From Myripristis murdjan (taxonomy: Eukaryota; Chordata; Actinopteri; Holocentriformes; Holocentridae), in the NCBI RefSeq assembly GCF_902150065.1, contig NC_043983.1, positions 15,376,821-15,440,820 on the forward strand: a stretch of DNA of 64,000 bases. The letters run 5' to 3'. The position numbers were made by a program, and so were the translations under genes. Below, piece by piece: positions 24,375 to 34,663 of the stretch. Below the pieces are notes generated by a model that ran no database searches, was not told where the DNA came from, and saw only the letters and a list, made by a program, of their open reading frames with translations. Every line of letters starts with the position of its first letter. Positions within the stretch are counted from its first letter, which is position 1.

Positions 24375-26565
24375 ATGTGGCTGTATGATCTTTTGTTCAG
24401 CCTCGACGTCAAGGCAATACTGCTGTTTGTTGTTTTCTTTCTCTTGGTAGCCGATTTCCTCAAAAACAGGAATGCTGAAAATTACCCTCCCGGACCCCTG
24501 GCTCTGCCCCTTGTGGGTCACCTTTTCAGTGTCGACCTGGGACGACCTCACCTCACGTTTACCAAGGTAAGCCCTCAACACAGAGGTGTCAACACGACCC
24601 CAAATGACAATGAGAACGCCAGATGATTTCATTTCACATGTAACATCATTTCAAATTGCTTTTTTTTTGTCTTTTCTGATATTAAAAATAAGCCGTGCTG
24701 TTCAGAACTGACATTAACATTTGCATTTTATCTGGAAGAGAAATGCAGCATGAAGTCAACACCATTTACACCATGACTTAGGGTTGGGTATGGTAATATA
24801 TCAGTATTATATTGATATCATCATATTACAATAGATATTGTCTGGGATTTTCTATATTGTAATATTGTGATATGGCATAAGTGTTGTCTTTTCCTTGTTT
24901 TAAAAGCTTTATTATTATAAGGTGATGTAATTTTCTGAACTTACCAGACTTTTGAAGCTGTTCTATCTGCTTTTACCCACTTACTTACTATATCGGCATT
25001 AATGATGATTATTTTTCAAAAATCTCATAGTGTAAATATTTTGTGAAAGCAACAGTAATCATCCCCAAAATATTGCCACAATATCAATATTGAGGCATTT
25101 GGTCAAAAATAAAATGATATTTGATTTTGTCCATATCACCGAGCCCTACAACTGTTAGTGTACCCTGAAGTGGCTAATTGGCTCTTGGCTCTTTTCTCTT
25201 CTAACTCTAAAATGTTAAGGTGCTTTGAAATGTGCAATTGTATTCAACCATTTGTTTTTTTGTTTTTTTATCTGTTTCATGTAATGCCCACAGCTAACCA
25301 AGGCTTATGGGAATGTGTTCAGCATCCGTTTTGGGAGTGATAAGATGGTGTTTGTGTGTGGGTACAAGATGGTGAAGGAGGCCATAGTGACACAGGCAGA
25401 GAACTTTGTGGATCGGCCGTACAGTCCAATGTCTGAGAGGATATATAATGGGACATCAGGTGAAACTCTTTCTCCCTCTCTTCCGCTCTCATGCTGTACA
25501 GGAATGAGTTATCACAACCCTTATACTGTTTATTACATCTTCATTGTCCATAGCTGGTCTATTCATGAGCAGTGGTGAAATATGGAAGAAACAGCGACGT
25601 TTTGCCCTGTCGACCTTACGTAGCTTTGGTCTGGGAAAAAGCTCTATGGAACAGTCTATTTGTGAGGAGTGTCACCACCTGCTGGAAGAGATGGAGAAGG
25701 AGAAAGGTATATGGCAGAATGAACTTTGATTCCCACATCATTACATATTCCTAAGCAATATATTTGACCAGAAGACTTCAATATTCCAGGTGAAGCTTTC
25801 AATCCTGCAAGACTCTTCAACAATGCTGTATCCAACATCATTTGCCAGCTGGTGATGGGGAGACGGTTTGACTACAGCGACCACAACTTCCAGATCATGC
25901 TTAAGAACCTGTCTGAAGCCATTCAGCTAGAGGGCAGCATGTGGGGTCTAGTAAGCAGAAAATAGCCATTTGATCTAGTCACACATTTTGAAAGAAGACA
26001 GTGTAGTTTGCTGTCAGATTTTTTCCCTCAGTGTGAAGGGTCAGAGGGTAGTAGAACACAAATGGAAATGTACATAAAATGTCACCTCACTGGCAATTTT
26101 CCTCTAATAGTTGTATGAGGCGTTTCCTGGAGTGATGAAACACTTGCCTGGTCCTCACAACAAAATGTTTAGCTATTATAAATACTTGGAGGGATTCATC
26201 AGTCAGGAGATACAGAGGCACAAGAAGGACCTGGACCCCAATAATCCACGGGACTACATTGACACTTTCATCCTGGAAATGCAGAATGTATGTGAGCTAC
26301 CACATAGCACATAGGCTGAAGAATAAGCTTTTCTGGCTGTCAAGCCACCATTCACTCACCACTATGTATCTCTACTTCATTTCTGAGCAGCACCAAAGAG
26401 AGTCTAATCTGGGCTTCAGTGAGGCCAATCTGGCTCTGTGCTCTCTAGATCTGTTCCTGGCTGGAACGGAGACCACCTCCACCACTTTGCTGTGGGCCTT
26501 GACTTTCCTCATCAAGTACCCCGATGTTCAGGGTAGGTGAAATCCCCAGTCCTACACTGTGGAAA

Positions 26566-26600
<35 letters not shown>

Positions 26601-28039
26601 CTGAATTTATATTTTAAAAGAGTCTGTATGCTTTGTTTGCTTTTTGAAAGCTCATATTCTTGTGGCAGGGAGGCAGCCTAACTACACAGTAAACATTTCT
26701 TTCACAAAGGCATTCTGAAGTTACGCTCAGTCCATGGGAACTATAGCTAATAACAATAGTGAAAAAACCCTTCAGGACTTCAACTTGATCCCTTTCATCA
26801 CCCCATGTGTTTCAGCGAGAACGATGTTGTCAGTGCATAATAAATAATGAAAGACCATTAAAACACTCCAGCAGGCACAGTTAATTGGAAAAATAGCAAT
26901 ATCTGTGCAGGGAGGCAGGGAAAGATAATACTTTTGTTTGGAATAGAAATACATAGACTAGAACAAAAGTCTGCCTACTTCAGTGATTTAATATGCATGC
27001 ATGGTATTGTGTCCTGAAGAAAAGAACTTGCTGTGAAATACTTAAAGGAATACTCAAATGTTTTGGGCAAAATACCATTTTTTTCCGACTCACTCAAAGT
27101 GAGACAAGATACCATTTTGAGTACCTGGAAGAAAGCCTCACAGCTCAGACCTTTGTGGCTTTTTTGGGTCCTCAAATATAATCCTTCTTCACAACAGTCA
27201 AATTGCTGCCCTGAACTTTTCTCTTTTCCAGTTTATTGTTAGCTTAAATACTTCTCTTTGACTATCTAGAAAAAGTCCAGGCAGAGATCGACAGAGTGAT
27301 TGGACAGACCCGCCAGCCCACTATGGCCGACAGACCCAACATGCCCTACACTGACGCTGTCATCCATGAGATCCAGAGGATGGGAAACATTGTCCCTCTC
27401 AACGGACTCAGGATGGCTGCCAAAGACACAACACTGGGAGGCTACTTCATACCCAAGGTGCACACATACATAGACCACAGTCATTCAAGAAGTCAAAACT
27501 GGTTTGGATTTGTTCATGTTTCTTGAGAATTATGAACATATGAGGCAAAATGTGGGTGAAGTCAGCCAATGTTTGACTTTTACCTCTGATTCATGTTAGG
27601 GTACTGCCTTGATGCCCATGCTGACCTCTGTGCTGTTTGACAAGAATGAATGGGAGACTCCAGACACCTTCAACCCTGGACACTTCCTAGATGCTGATGG
27701 CAAATTTGTAAGGAGAGAGGCGTTCTTGCCTTTCTCTGCAGGTAAACTTCTTTATCCCTAATCTCAAACATGACCCAACAATGATCACAACATAGTCTGG
27801 ATTTAATCCAGATCCAGAGCTGTTTTTCCCCTGCATGTTTGAATGTGTGTTTTTTTTCCTCAGGGAAACGTGTGTGTCTTGGAGAAGGCCTAGCCAGGAT
27901 GGAGCTGTTCCTGTTTTTTGTCAGTTTATTCCAGAAGTTCACTTTCTCCACACTGGATGGAGTAGAGCTGGATACTGAGGGTGTAATCGGAACTACACAC
28001 GTACCGAAACCCTTCAAGGTCTATGCCAAGGCTCGCTGA
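24375..28039 (+). CDS. P4: CYP2N-like cytochrome P450, intact, 9 exons
   Basis: Exons: 24375-24566, 25294-25459, 25554-25706, 25790-25950, 26111-26287, 26391-26532, 27270-27457, 27600-27741, 27864-28039; 498 residues. Exon 1 is of type 2 ([18 protein letters not shown]), with a strong signal anchor and hinge [17 protein letters not shown] at 130-134, AGTETT at 307-312, EIQR at 364-367, FSAGKRVCLG with Cys445. Exons 2-9 and introns 2-4 are nearly the same as in P3, while exon 1 is not, which suggests conversion. Differences from P3 cluster in exon 5 ([16 protein letters not shown] against [15 protein letters not shown]) and the C-terminus (TTHVPKPFK). Intron 1 holds an old MITE also found in P8. 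Likely polyadenylation signal at 28663-28668. Expected ER monooxygenase; substrate unknown. Confidence 0.92.
24779..25148. mobile_element. MITE in P4 intron 1 (TAGGGTTGGG ends)
   Basis: Ends TAGGGTTGGGTA and, inverted, TAGGGCTCGG; AT-rich core with repeated ATATTG words. The same element sits at 49346-49706 in P8, so it predates the block duplication. A third relative begins at 32307. Confidence 0.6.
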
Positions 28040-28794
28040 ACCATGAAAAGTCTCATTTAACCCTTTTCACTTGTTAGTCCTCACCTTTGTCTATTGTTTG
28101 ATTTTGCCATGCCAGTACCATTCCCACACTCTATAAAATGGACTAATGTACTAATTATAAGACCTCATCCAAAGAACTGTACCTTGCAATATGCCTACTG
28201 AGTTCTTTCAGAACAAGGTTAAAACTAACAACTCTGTGGCACTTATTAAAGTTAACTGACTTACTTAACGCAAATCTTGAAAGATTTTGTAAATACTCAT
28301 AAACACATAGGTCAGGATAATCTTTTGGTACCTGCTTGAAATGAAAAAGAGAAGGGGAGAAAAAACTGCACATTATCAGTCAATGGGACAATACTGCAGG
28401 ACGAATGTACTTTTAAACTGACAGAAGAAAATAAAAAGAAGAAAGATCTCCTTTTTGATCATGTTTGGGCTTACATCACTACTTCATGTTTTTCAGGTGA
28501 GAGCAGTTTTGCATTTTGCAGGGATGGTAGGCAAAGTAGATTGGCTTAAGGGTTTTATTTTTTTGCCCTTTTTTTTGTTAGTAGTATATTTTGGTCTGTC
28601 CTCAGCTTATTCCTTGTCTGTGTATTTGAGAGGAAACTGCCTATGACTTGATTATTTTGGTCAATAAAGGATGTTTTCACTCTCTCCCAGTACCCCCCAT
28701 CTCTAATTAGGTTTTGGATGGCGCAGCAAGTGAGGGCCCAAACATTTGAAATTTATCCGTCCCTTGCTCTCCTTTGCTCCGGCTCTGCTTCACA
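28040..28794 (+). other. Spacer between P4 and P5
   Basis: Collinear with 53407-54210 between P8 and P9. Contains AATAAA at 28663-28668 and the remnant 5' region of P5. No gene seen; the open frames here are short and lack motifs. Confidence 0.5.
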
Positions 28795-30680
28795 GTGTAG
28801 CTCTGTGATCTGCTTCTGGGGCTCGACGTCAAAGGAATACTGCTCTTTATTTTTTCCACTCTCCTGCTTGTTTACTTTTTTAAAAAGCGGAATCCACCCA
28901 ACTTTCCTCCAGGACCACTGGCTCTTCCACTTTTAGGAAATGTGTTACGCATTGATAATAAACAACCTAACATTTACCTAACCAAGGTAAGCAGCTTCAA
29001 GGTCAATAAACACGTGATGAGAGTAGGAAAAACAATAAAACCAAGCACTGCAGATTATTCTGTAGTTATGGATTACTTATAAGATAATGAGAAATTACTG
29101 CCCTAAATATTAACACTATTTCTGCTTCATATATGAGATTACTACATAAACCTATTTTTTTTTTAACATAACACCACATCATAGAGTACCAAAATGTCAA
29201 AAAAGAAAGAAAAAAAAAGAAAATAGTTGACTGCAGAAAAGTAGAAAACAATGTTTAGAAACTGCTGATTGCAATTCACATTGTTTTGAGAGTATTGTCC
29301 TGAGACATGCATCTTATCAGAGTCACATGCTAGACAACAAGGGATTTATTCTCTGCTGCGCACACAGCTAGCTGATGCCTATGGGAATGTGTTTTGCATT
29401 CGCCTGGGAAGAGACACAACAGTGTTTGTGTCTGGCTACAAGATGGTGAAGGAGGCTTTAGTGACGCAGGCAGAGAACTTCATGGATCGACCTGACAACC
29501 CGATGGTTTCCAGGCTTTATTCAGGGAACTCAGGTGAATCAGAGTGACTGGCCCACCCAGTAGTGGAATCATTAATCAATAGAAACTTAAAAACTTCCAC
29601 TCACATGGAGAGGTTAATCAGTGCAATGAGGAAATTAACAAGAAATGAATTTAATACGAGTATATTTCATATCTATCTTCAGTGTGTACCCACAATTCAA
29701 TAAGTTTTAGTTGGGACAAAAATAATTCATTGCAAATACAGATTAAGTGTACAGTACAGATGTGTCACTGAATGAAATCATTTGACTTGTGTCAACTAAA
29801 ACTTATTTTGGAAAAAAAAAAAAAAAAAGAGAGAAAATTGTCAGCTACATTGCTAATGGATTCCCATTTTGTCTCCAAGCAGCTGTACAATGCATTCCCC
29901 AGACTGATGAAGAGCCTGCCAGGGCCTCAAAATGCCATATTTAGCCTCTTAAAATCACTGGAGGCCTTCATCAGAGGAGAGATAGAGAGACACAAGGTGG
30001 ACTTGGACCCCAACAACTCACGAGATTACATTGACACCTTCCTCATGGAGGAGAAAGTATGGAGGAGGCCCGCCGTGTCTGTCTGTCTTGTCATGTCCGT
30101 GTTTTGCCTTACATCTCTTATTTGTTATAATATCACTGTAATGCATGGCCTAGAAGTGATTAATCTAACTTAAATCCAGTAAATCTCATTTCATACAAAA
30201 ATAAGTAAATATGCATAATTTAATGTAGTTCTTCTATGCTGAGCAAAATAGTTATATCGTTGGTACAGAACATTTTTAATGCTTTTTAGTTATTTTGTTG
30301 TGCATGTCCGTAAATTCACCCTGAACATCCTGTTTTGTTAGATGCTTGTAAAGCACTTTGAATTGCAATTTTATGTGTTTGAAAGGTGCTATATGGATAA
30401 AGTTTGTTTGATTGATTGATTGATTGATTGATTGATGGCTCATAGTAGGAGTGGTGGATTTTGACCAGTGCATTAACATTTTAATTAACTGTTACAGGGT
30501 CACAGGTGTGTGATTGTGGGGTATTTTACAGCTTGGAATGTGACTCAGCCAATCAGTAATGAGCACATCTATTATTAAGTGAATATGTTTGCCCACTCTT
30601 GTCTCCATGCATTGTTTCTTGCAGCTCGAAGAGAACCGTGAGGTGGGGTTTTATGAGGGTAACCTGGTTCTGTGCTGTCT
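28795..30680 (+). pseudogene. P5: truncated CYP2 pseudogene, sister of P9
   Basis: Recognisable exons: 1 (28795-28986), 2 (29368-29533), 5 (29883-30056) and the first 56 bp of exon 6 (30625-30680). Compared with P9 the start ATG is GTG (28795) and codon 2 TGG is TAG (28798-28800). Exons 3 and 4 are missing through a deletion of about 755 bp that joins GACTGGCC to CACCCAGTAG near 29553. Exon 6 stops before the AGTET motif at the duplication junction, so exons 7-9 with ExxR and the haem cysteine never existed here. The remaining exons are still close to P9 and splice sites are kept, so the decay looks recent. It cannot make a functional P450. Confidence 0.93.
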
Positions 30681-30716
30681 AGCCCAGAACAGGCAAAGAA
30701 ATATCCTTATTCACAC

Positions 30717-32305
30717 GCCTCCCATTTCTGCGAGGAAGCAATCGATGTAGTCTCTTGATGAGGAGGGGTCAAAGTCTTCTCTGTGTTTTCTGATCTTGCT
30801 TTTCATGAAGTCAAAAATCTTATACATCAGAGTGAAGATCCTCTGGTGAGGTCCAGGAAGCCTCTTCATCAGCCAGGGCAGCATGTTAAAAATCTACACA
30901 ACACCCACACGGTTAGTCTGCCACTTTTACCACCTGGCAGCAACTTTGGCATCATGACCACATATTCTGAACAATGTCAGGCTGTCATAGATGTGTTATG
31001 CTGTTGTCCACTCATCTGTCCTATCACTTCTTTTAGGGTACAGCTAACAGAGTGATCAGGCTCAACACTGCCCTAAGACATACATGTGTTATGGGTTTGT
31101 GACTTTGTGGCATGAACATCTGGTGGCAGATTGAACGGTTGACGACACTCAGTAATTCATTTTTTTTTATTTATTTTAAGGTTTATTAAAGTGTTTAAGG
31201 AGTATTCGTAATCTGTGAAAGAGACACACCAACCCTGTTTGAACTTGGTTTTAAAATGCGTTTTGGGTGATCAGATCTTCCAAAAGTCGACAGCACTAAA
31301 CACAAGCGAAAACGACCTCAAAACCCAATTATGATACGATCACTCAAACCACTTGCCAATGTGATCTGAGACACATTTGACCACATATCGTTGTGTAAAT
31401 GCTAATGTGCTCTGATGCGTCCCAGACAAGGACATAGTGGATGAAGTTATGAAGGCATTAAAGAAATCCAAACACGTGGTAAGCTAAGACACTTTCAAGG
31501 TTCATTATAAAGACAGGCATGAACAGCGTTGTCTGTCCTCTTGTGTTTTGATCACCAAAATGCATATTTAATCCAAGTGGTTTTAGATACAAAAGGATGA
31601 CAAATCAAAAACTTTCCGCTGTACCTCATCTCCTCGCTACGCAGGTCCTGCCACGATTAAATTAGCTGCCCTTAACATTTCCTGTGTTTTATTTGGCTCA
31701 TTATTCAGTGTTGATTTGTGTGTGACAGACGTGTATGGGGCATTTATACGGGGCAAAATGCTCAACATTTCATTAGGCTATCAATTTAAGGACGATTCCG
31801 TATTTTACGGGACGGGTGGCAACCCTATGCATGGCCATGAAGAACTTATGCATTAAGAGAGAAAGCCAGCCAGAGTTTGCCGACATTTTTCATGGCGATT
31901 TCCCAGGGATGCCAAACATATGCGCCGCTTCTCCAGCCGTCTTTATCCACTCTGCATGTTCAGGGGGCGTGTCACTCAAGGTGTCGCAAAAGCTGTGTGA
32001 CACCGGGAAGGTAGTAGCTGCACTTTTCTTTTTTTCTCTTATCAAAGTAGTGAGAGCCTGGTCTCGACCGGTCTTGATCAAAAATCCCGAGTCCGAGACC
32101 GAGACAAGACCGAGTGAAAATGCCTTTGATTCCGAGACGAGACCGAGACCCTCAAAAAGTGATATCGAGTACAGTCTGGTACCCGGTGAGTATCACAACC
32201 CTTTCACCAAAGAGTCGTAGGCTGAAAATGTTTCTGTACTTCTTTGCAAACTGAGAGAGAAACAGGAAGGTCTACAGCGATATGTACAAAATCCACTGGG
32301 AAGTA
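30717..32305 (-). pseudogene. P1': minus-strand relic of a P1-like CYP2 gene
   Basis: Exon 5 is complete at 30717-30893 (177 bp, 59 codons), reading IFNMLPWLMKRLPGPHQ ... RDYIDCFLAEMGG with AG acceptor and GT donor. Part of exon 2 (32171-32250) with its acceptor and adjoining intron 1 to about 32305 matches P1 at 807-950 closely (LTGYQTV region). Exons 3 and 4 were not found between them and exons 6-9 are absent; exon 2 is cut by a GACCGAG-rich repeat. Order and strand match P1, and its place before P6 mirrors P1 before P2. I infer it is the duplicated copy of P1. Confidence 0.85.
30894..32170. repeat. Repeat-filled interior of the P1' relic
   Basis: No cytochrome exon was recognised between the two P1' pieces. 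A transposon-terminus-like stretch (CGTATTTTACGGGACGGG then TGGCAACCCTA) lies at about 31798-31826 and a repeat with many CCGAGACC/GACCGAG words at about 32047-32165. The frame at 31816-32220 runs through these repeats and is not a gene. Confidence 0.5.
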
Positions 32306-32565
32306 GGGCTGGGCAATATATTGAAAATATATCGATATTGTGATCGACATTGTGACTACATGTTGTCTGGCATATTTTTTTTTATTTATTTTATTTTTTT
32401 TTTTTATCATAATTCATAATATTGTGATATAGCGAAAATGTTGTCTTTTCCTGGTTTTAAGGCTGCATTCCAGTAAAGGAGTGTAATTCTCTGAACTTAT
32501 TAGGCCGTTCTGGCTGTTCTGTTATCTGCCTCTTCCTGCTTGCTCATATACACATTCTTTGTTTT

Positions 32566-32598
<33 letters not shown>

Positions 32599-33312
32599 TA
32601 GTAAAAGCATCAAAGGTCATTCCTATAATATGATGACATGTCCCACCATTTTGTGAGAGGGTGTATAGAAAATAAGTATAAAATGCAAACAGTTATACTG
32701 CATTAAGTAAGAAAGGGTATCAAAATGTTGGGAAAAAATTAATAAAACAGCAAAAGTGGTAACCTGCCGAATGTTTAGATGAATTTTGCAGCTCAAATTT
32801 TAGAAAAAGGTCAAAAAAAAAAATACTGAATTTGGACATTCTACCCATGGACTGCTATTAAATAATAATAAAATAAAAACATTAAGTATTTTAAAGTGAA
32901 TGAAATCTAACAAAAATGTAAACACACCCATGTCTTAAAGCAGCTGAACAGTTTAAAGTTTGTGAGTCTCTATGTGAATGTATGTAGAAGGGCAAAAAAA
33001 AAAAAAGACTTTAGAAGAATGAGGAGTAAACAGAAGAATAGTGTGCAATTACATAATTTATCTGCCAAATAGTGAAGGTGGTATTGGACTACAAAGTGCC
33101 CAAGTGATGCCAGTTGATACACAGTGACTATTTTGACTACTTTTGGCTATTGCTTTAATGTCTTGGAATAACCAGAATGACAGTAAAGCCTAACTCACAC
33201 CAAATCAGCAGCCTTGCATGGGAATTTCCTGCACTGCAAAATCATTGCTACAGAAACACTGAGTATAGCAGTTTCTAACAGGTCAACTAGCAGCAATATC
33301 TGGGGAACTGAT
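32306..33312. repeat. AT-rich spacer with a MITE fragment
   Basis: Begins TAGGGCTGGGCAATATATTG, one end of the MITE family seen in P4 and P8 intron 1, followed by T-rich sequence and an (AT)n tract at about 32570-32598. The opposite end of the element was not recognised. No coding sequence. Confidence 0.5.
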
Positions 33313-34166
33313 TATTGTCAAGGTTCAAGGTTCAAGAGGTCTTTATTGTCACCATGGGGCAAATCGCTCTGCAGCCAGCAGTAACAAAAACAATCAACAG
33401 CAATCACAGAATAACAACAACATATAGCACAGAAGACACCAGTAAATAGAAACAACTTGTTTAGCAGACCTATAGCAGCAAGGACAAAAGAATACTTTGC
33501 TCTATTTGTCCTGCATCTTGGCAGGATGTACCTGCGGCCTGACGGGAGCAACACAAACTCACCAACCAAGGGGTGGCTTTGGCCTGTGAGGAGTGAGCAG
33601 GCCTTACTTAGGGTTCTGAGCTTGTACACATCAGATAGATCATTAAGGTTAATGCCTGCAATTTTGCTGCACACTCTCACTATGCCCTGCAATCTGTTTT
33701 TGTTTTTGAGGGAAAGTAAGCCGTACCGGCAAACAAAAGAAAAGGTCAGAACAGATTCAATAAAACAAGAGTAAAACATTTTCAAAAAAGTGCTGTCAAC
33801 ATTAAAACTCTGCAGTTTCCTATAAAAATACATGTGTTGATGTGCCTTCTTGCAAACAGCATCAACATGGAAATCAAAAGACAGCTCACTGAAGTTACAG
33901 TTATTAAAATGGTTGTAAAAATTGTTCAGCTCATTTCAGTCACCCACGGCTTATTATTGGGATAGAAGAAAATTTCTTTCCGTGGAATGATGGAGGCCTC
34001 ACAAAAAGAAACATATGATGAAACAACAACAGTTAATTCATCAGTATCCTCGCAAACATTTGTGAACAAATCCCAATCCGTGTTGTGGAAGCAGTCCTGG
34101 AAGCAGTGGATTGATTCCTCTGACCAAACCGTTTCATCAGTCAGTTTCATCGTCACAAATATTCTC

Positions 34167-34190
<24 letters not shown>
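33313..34190 (-). mobile_element. Non-LTR retrotransposon (LINE) fragment, 5'-truncated
   Basis: The minus strand encodes the C-terminal part of a LINE reverse transcriptase: LRKL-like start, FYSCFIESVLTFSF, KNKNRLQGIVRVCSKI and LLPSGRRYILPRCRTNRAK, as in many fish jockey/L2-like elements. Upstream (to about 34190) is a piece from between endonuclease and RT (SIHCFQDCFHNTDWDLF, NNKPWVTEMS), so the RT core is deleted. The 3' end at 33313 has the short repeats AACCTTGAACCTTG typical of such tails. An (ATT/ATC)n tract follows at 34165-34210. Confidence 0.75.
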
Positions 34191-34198
<8 letters not shown>

Positions 34199-34520
34199 CT
34201 TTATTATTAGGTAATAGATGATACTTTCACTGGTGATTTGATCAAGGGTGCAAAACATTTGATTTTAGCCACAAGATGTCGCTGTGGTACCAGCGCCGTA
34301 AGGTTGTAACTGGTTGGCTCACCTATGAGATCCTGCTCCCTCCCATTCAATAGGCTTTATTGACATGACGTTTTGAATCAAACATGTTGCAAAAACAAAA
34401 GCAAAACAAACAAACAACTATATATACACATATATAGGTTTTTGTTTCACACACACACACACACACAGACACACACACACACACACACACACACTATATT
34501 GTTGTCACATCTCTTTCTCA

Positions 34521-34565
<45 letters not shown>

Positions 34566-34663
34566 CTATACACAGACACACACACACACACATATGTGTG
34601 TGTGTGTGTGTGCACACACGCACACAAATACCAAAACGCTTCTCCCATCGATCCACCCACATA
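34191..34663. repeat. Spacer with long (CA)n microsatellite
   Basis: A (CA)n tract with short interruptions runs from about 34449 to 34627, then switches to (TG)n near 34595-34611. The frames over it on both strands are repeat artefacts. Confidence 0.85.

Larger units (their letters stand above)
8077..30680 (+). repeat. Duplicated block, copy A
   Basis: From 8077 (intron 3 of P2) to 30680 (exon 6 of P5) the sequence is collinear with 37531-56810, exons, introns and spacers alike. Differences are mainly insertions confined to one copy. The block holds P2 (exons 4-9), P3, P4 and P5. Its right edge is abrupt, falling inside an exon after TGTGCTGTCT. Confidence 0.88.

Noticed and set aside
31816-32220. 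134-codon plus-strand frame between the blocks
   Set aside because: Runs through transposon and GACCGAG-rich repeats and, antisense, through exon 2 of the P1' relic.
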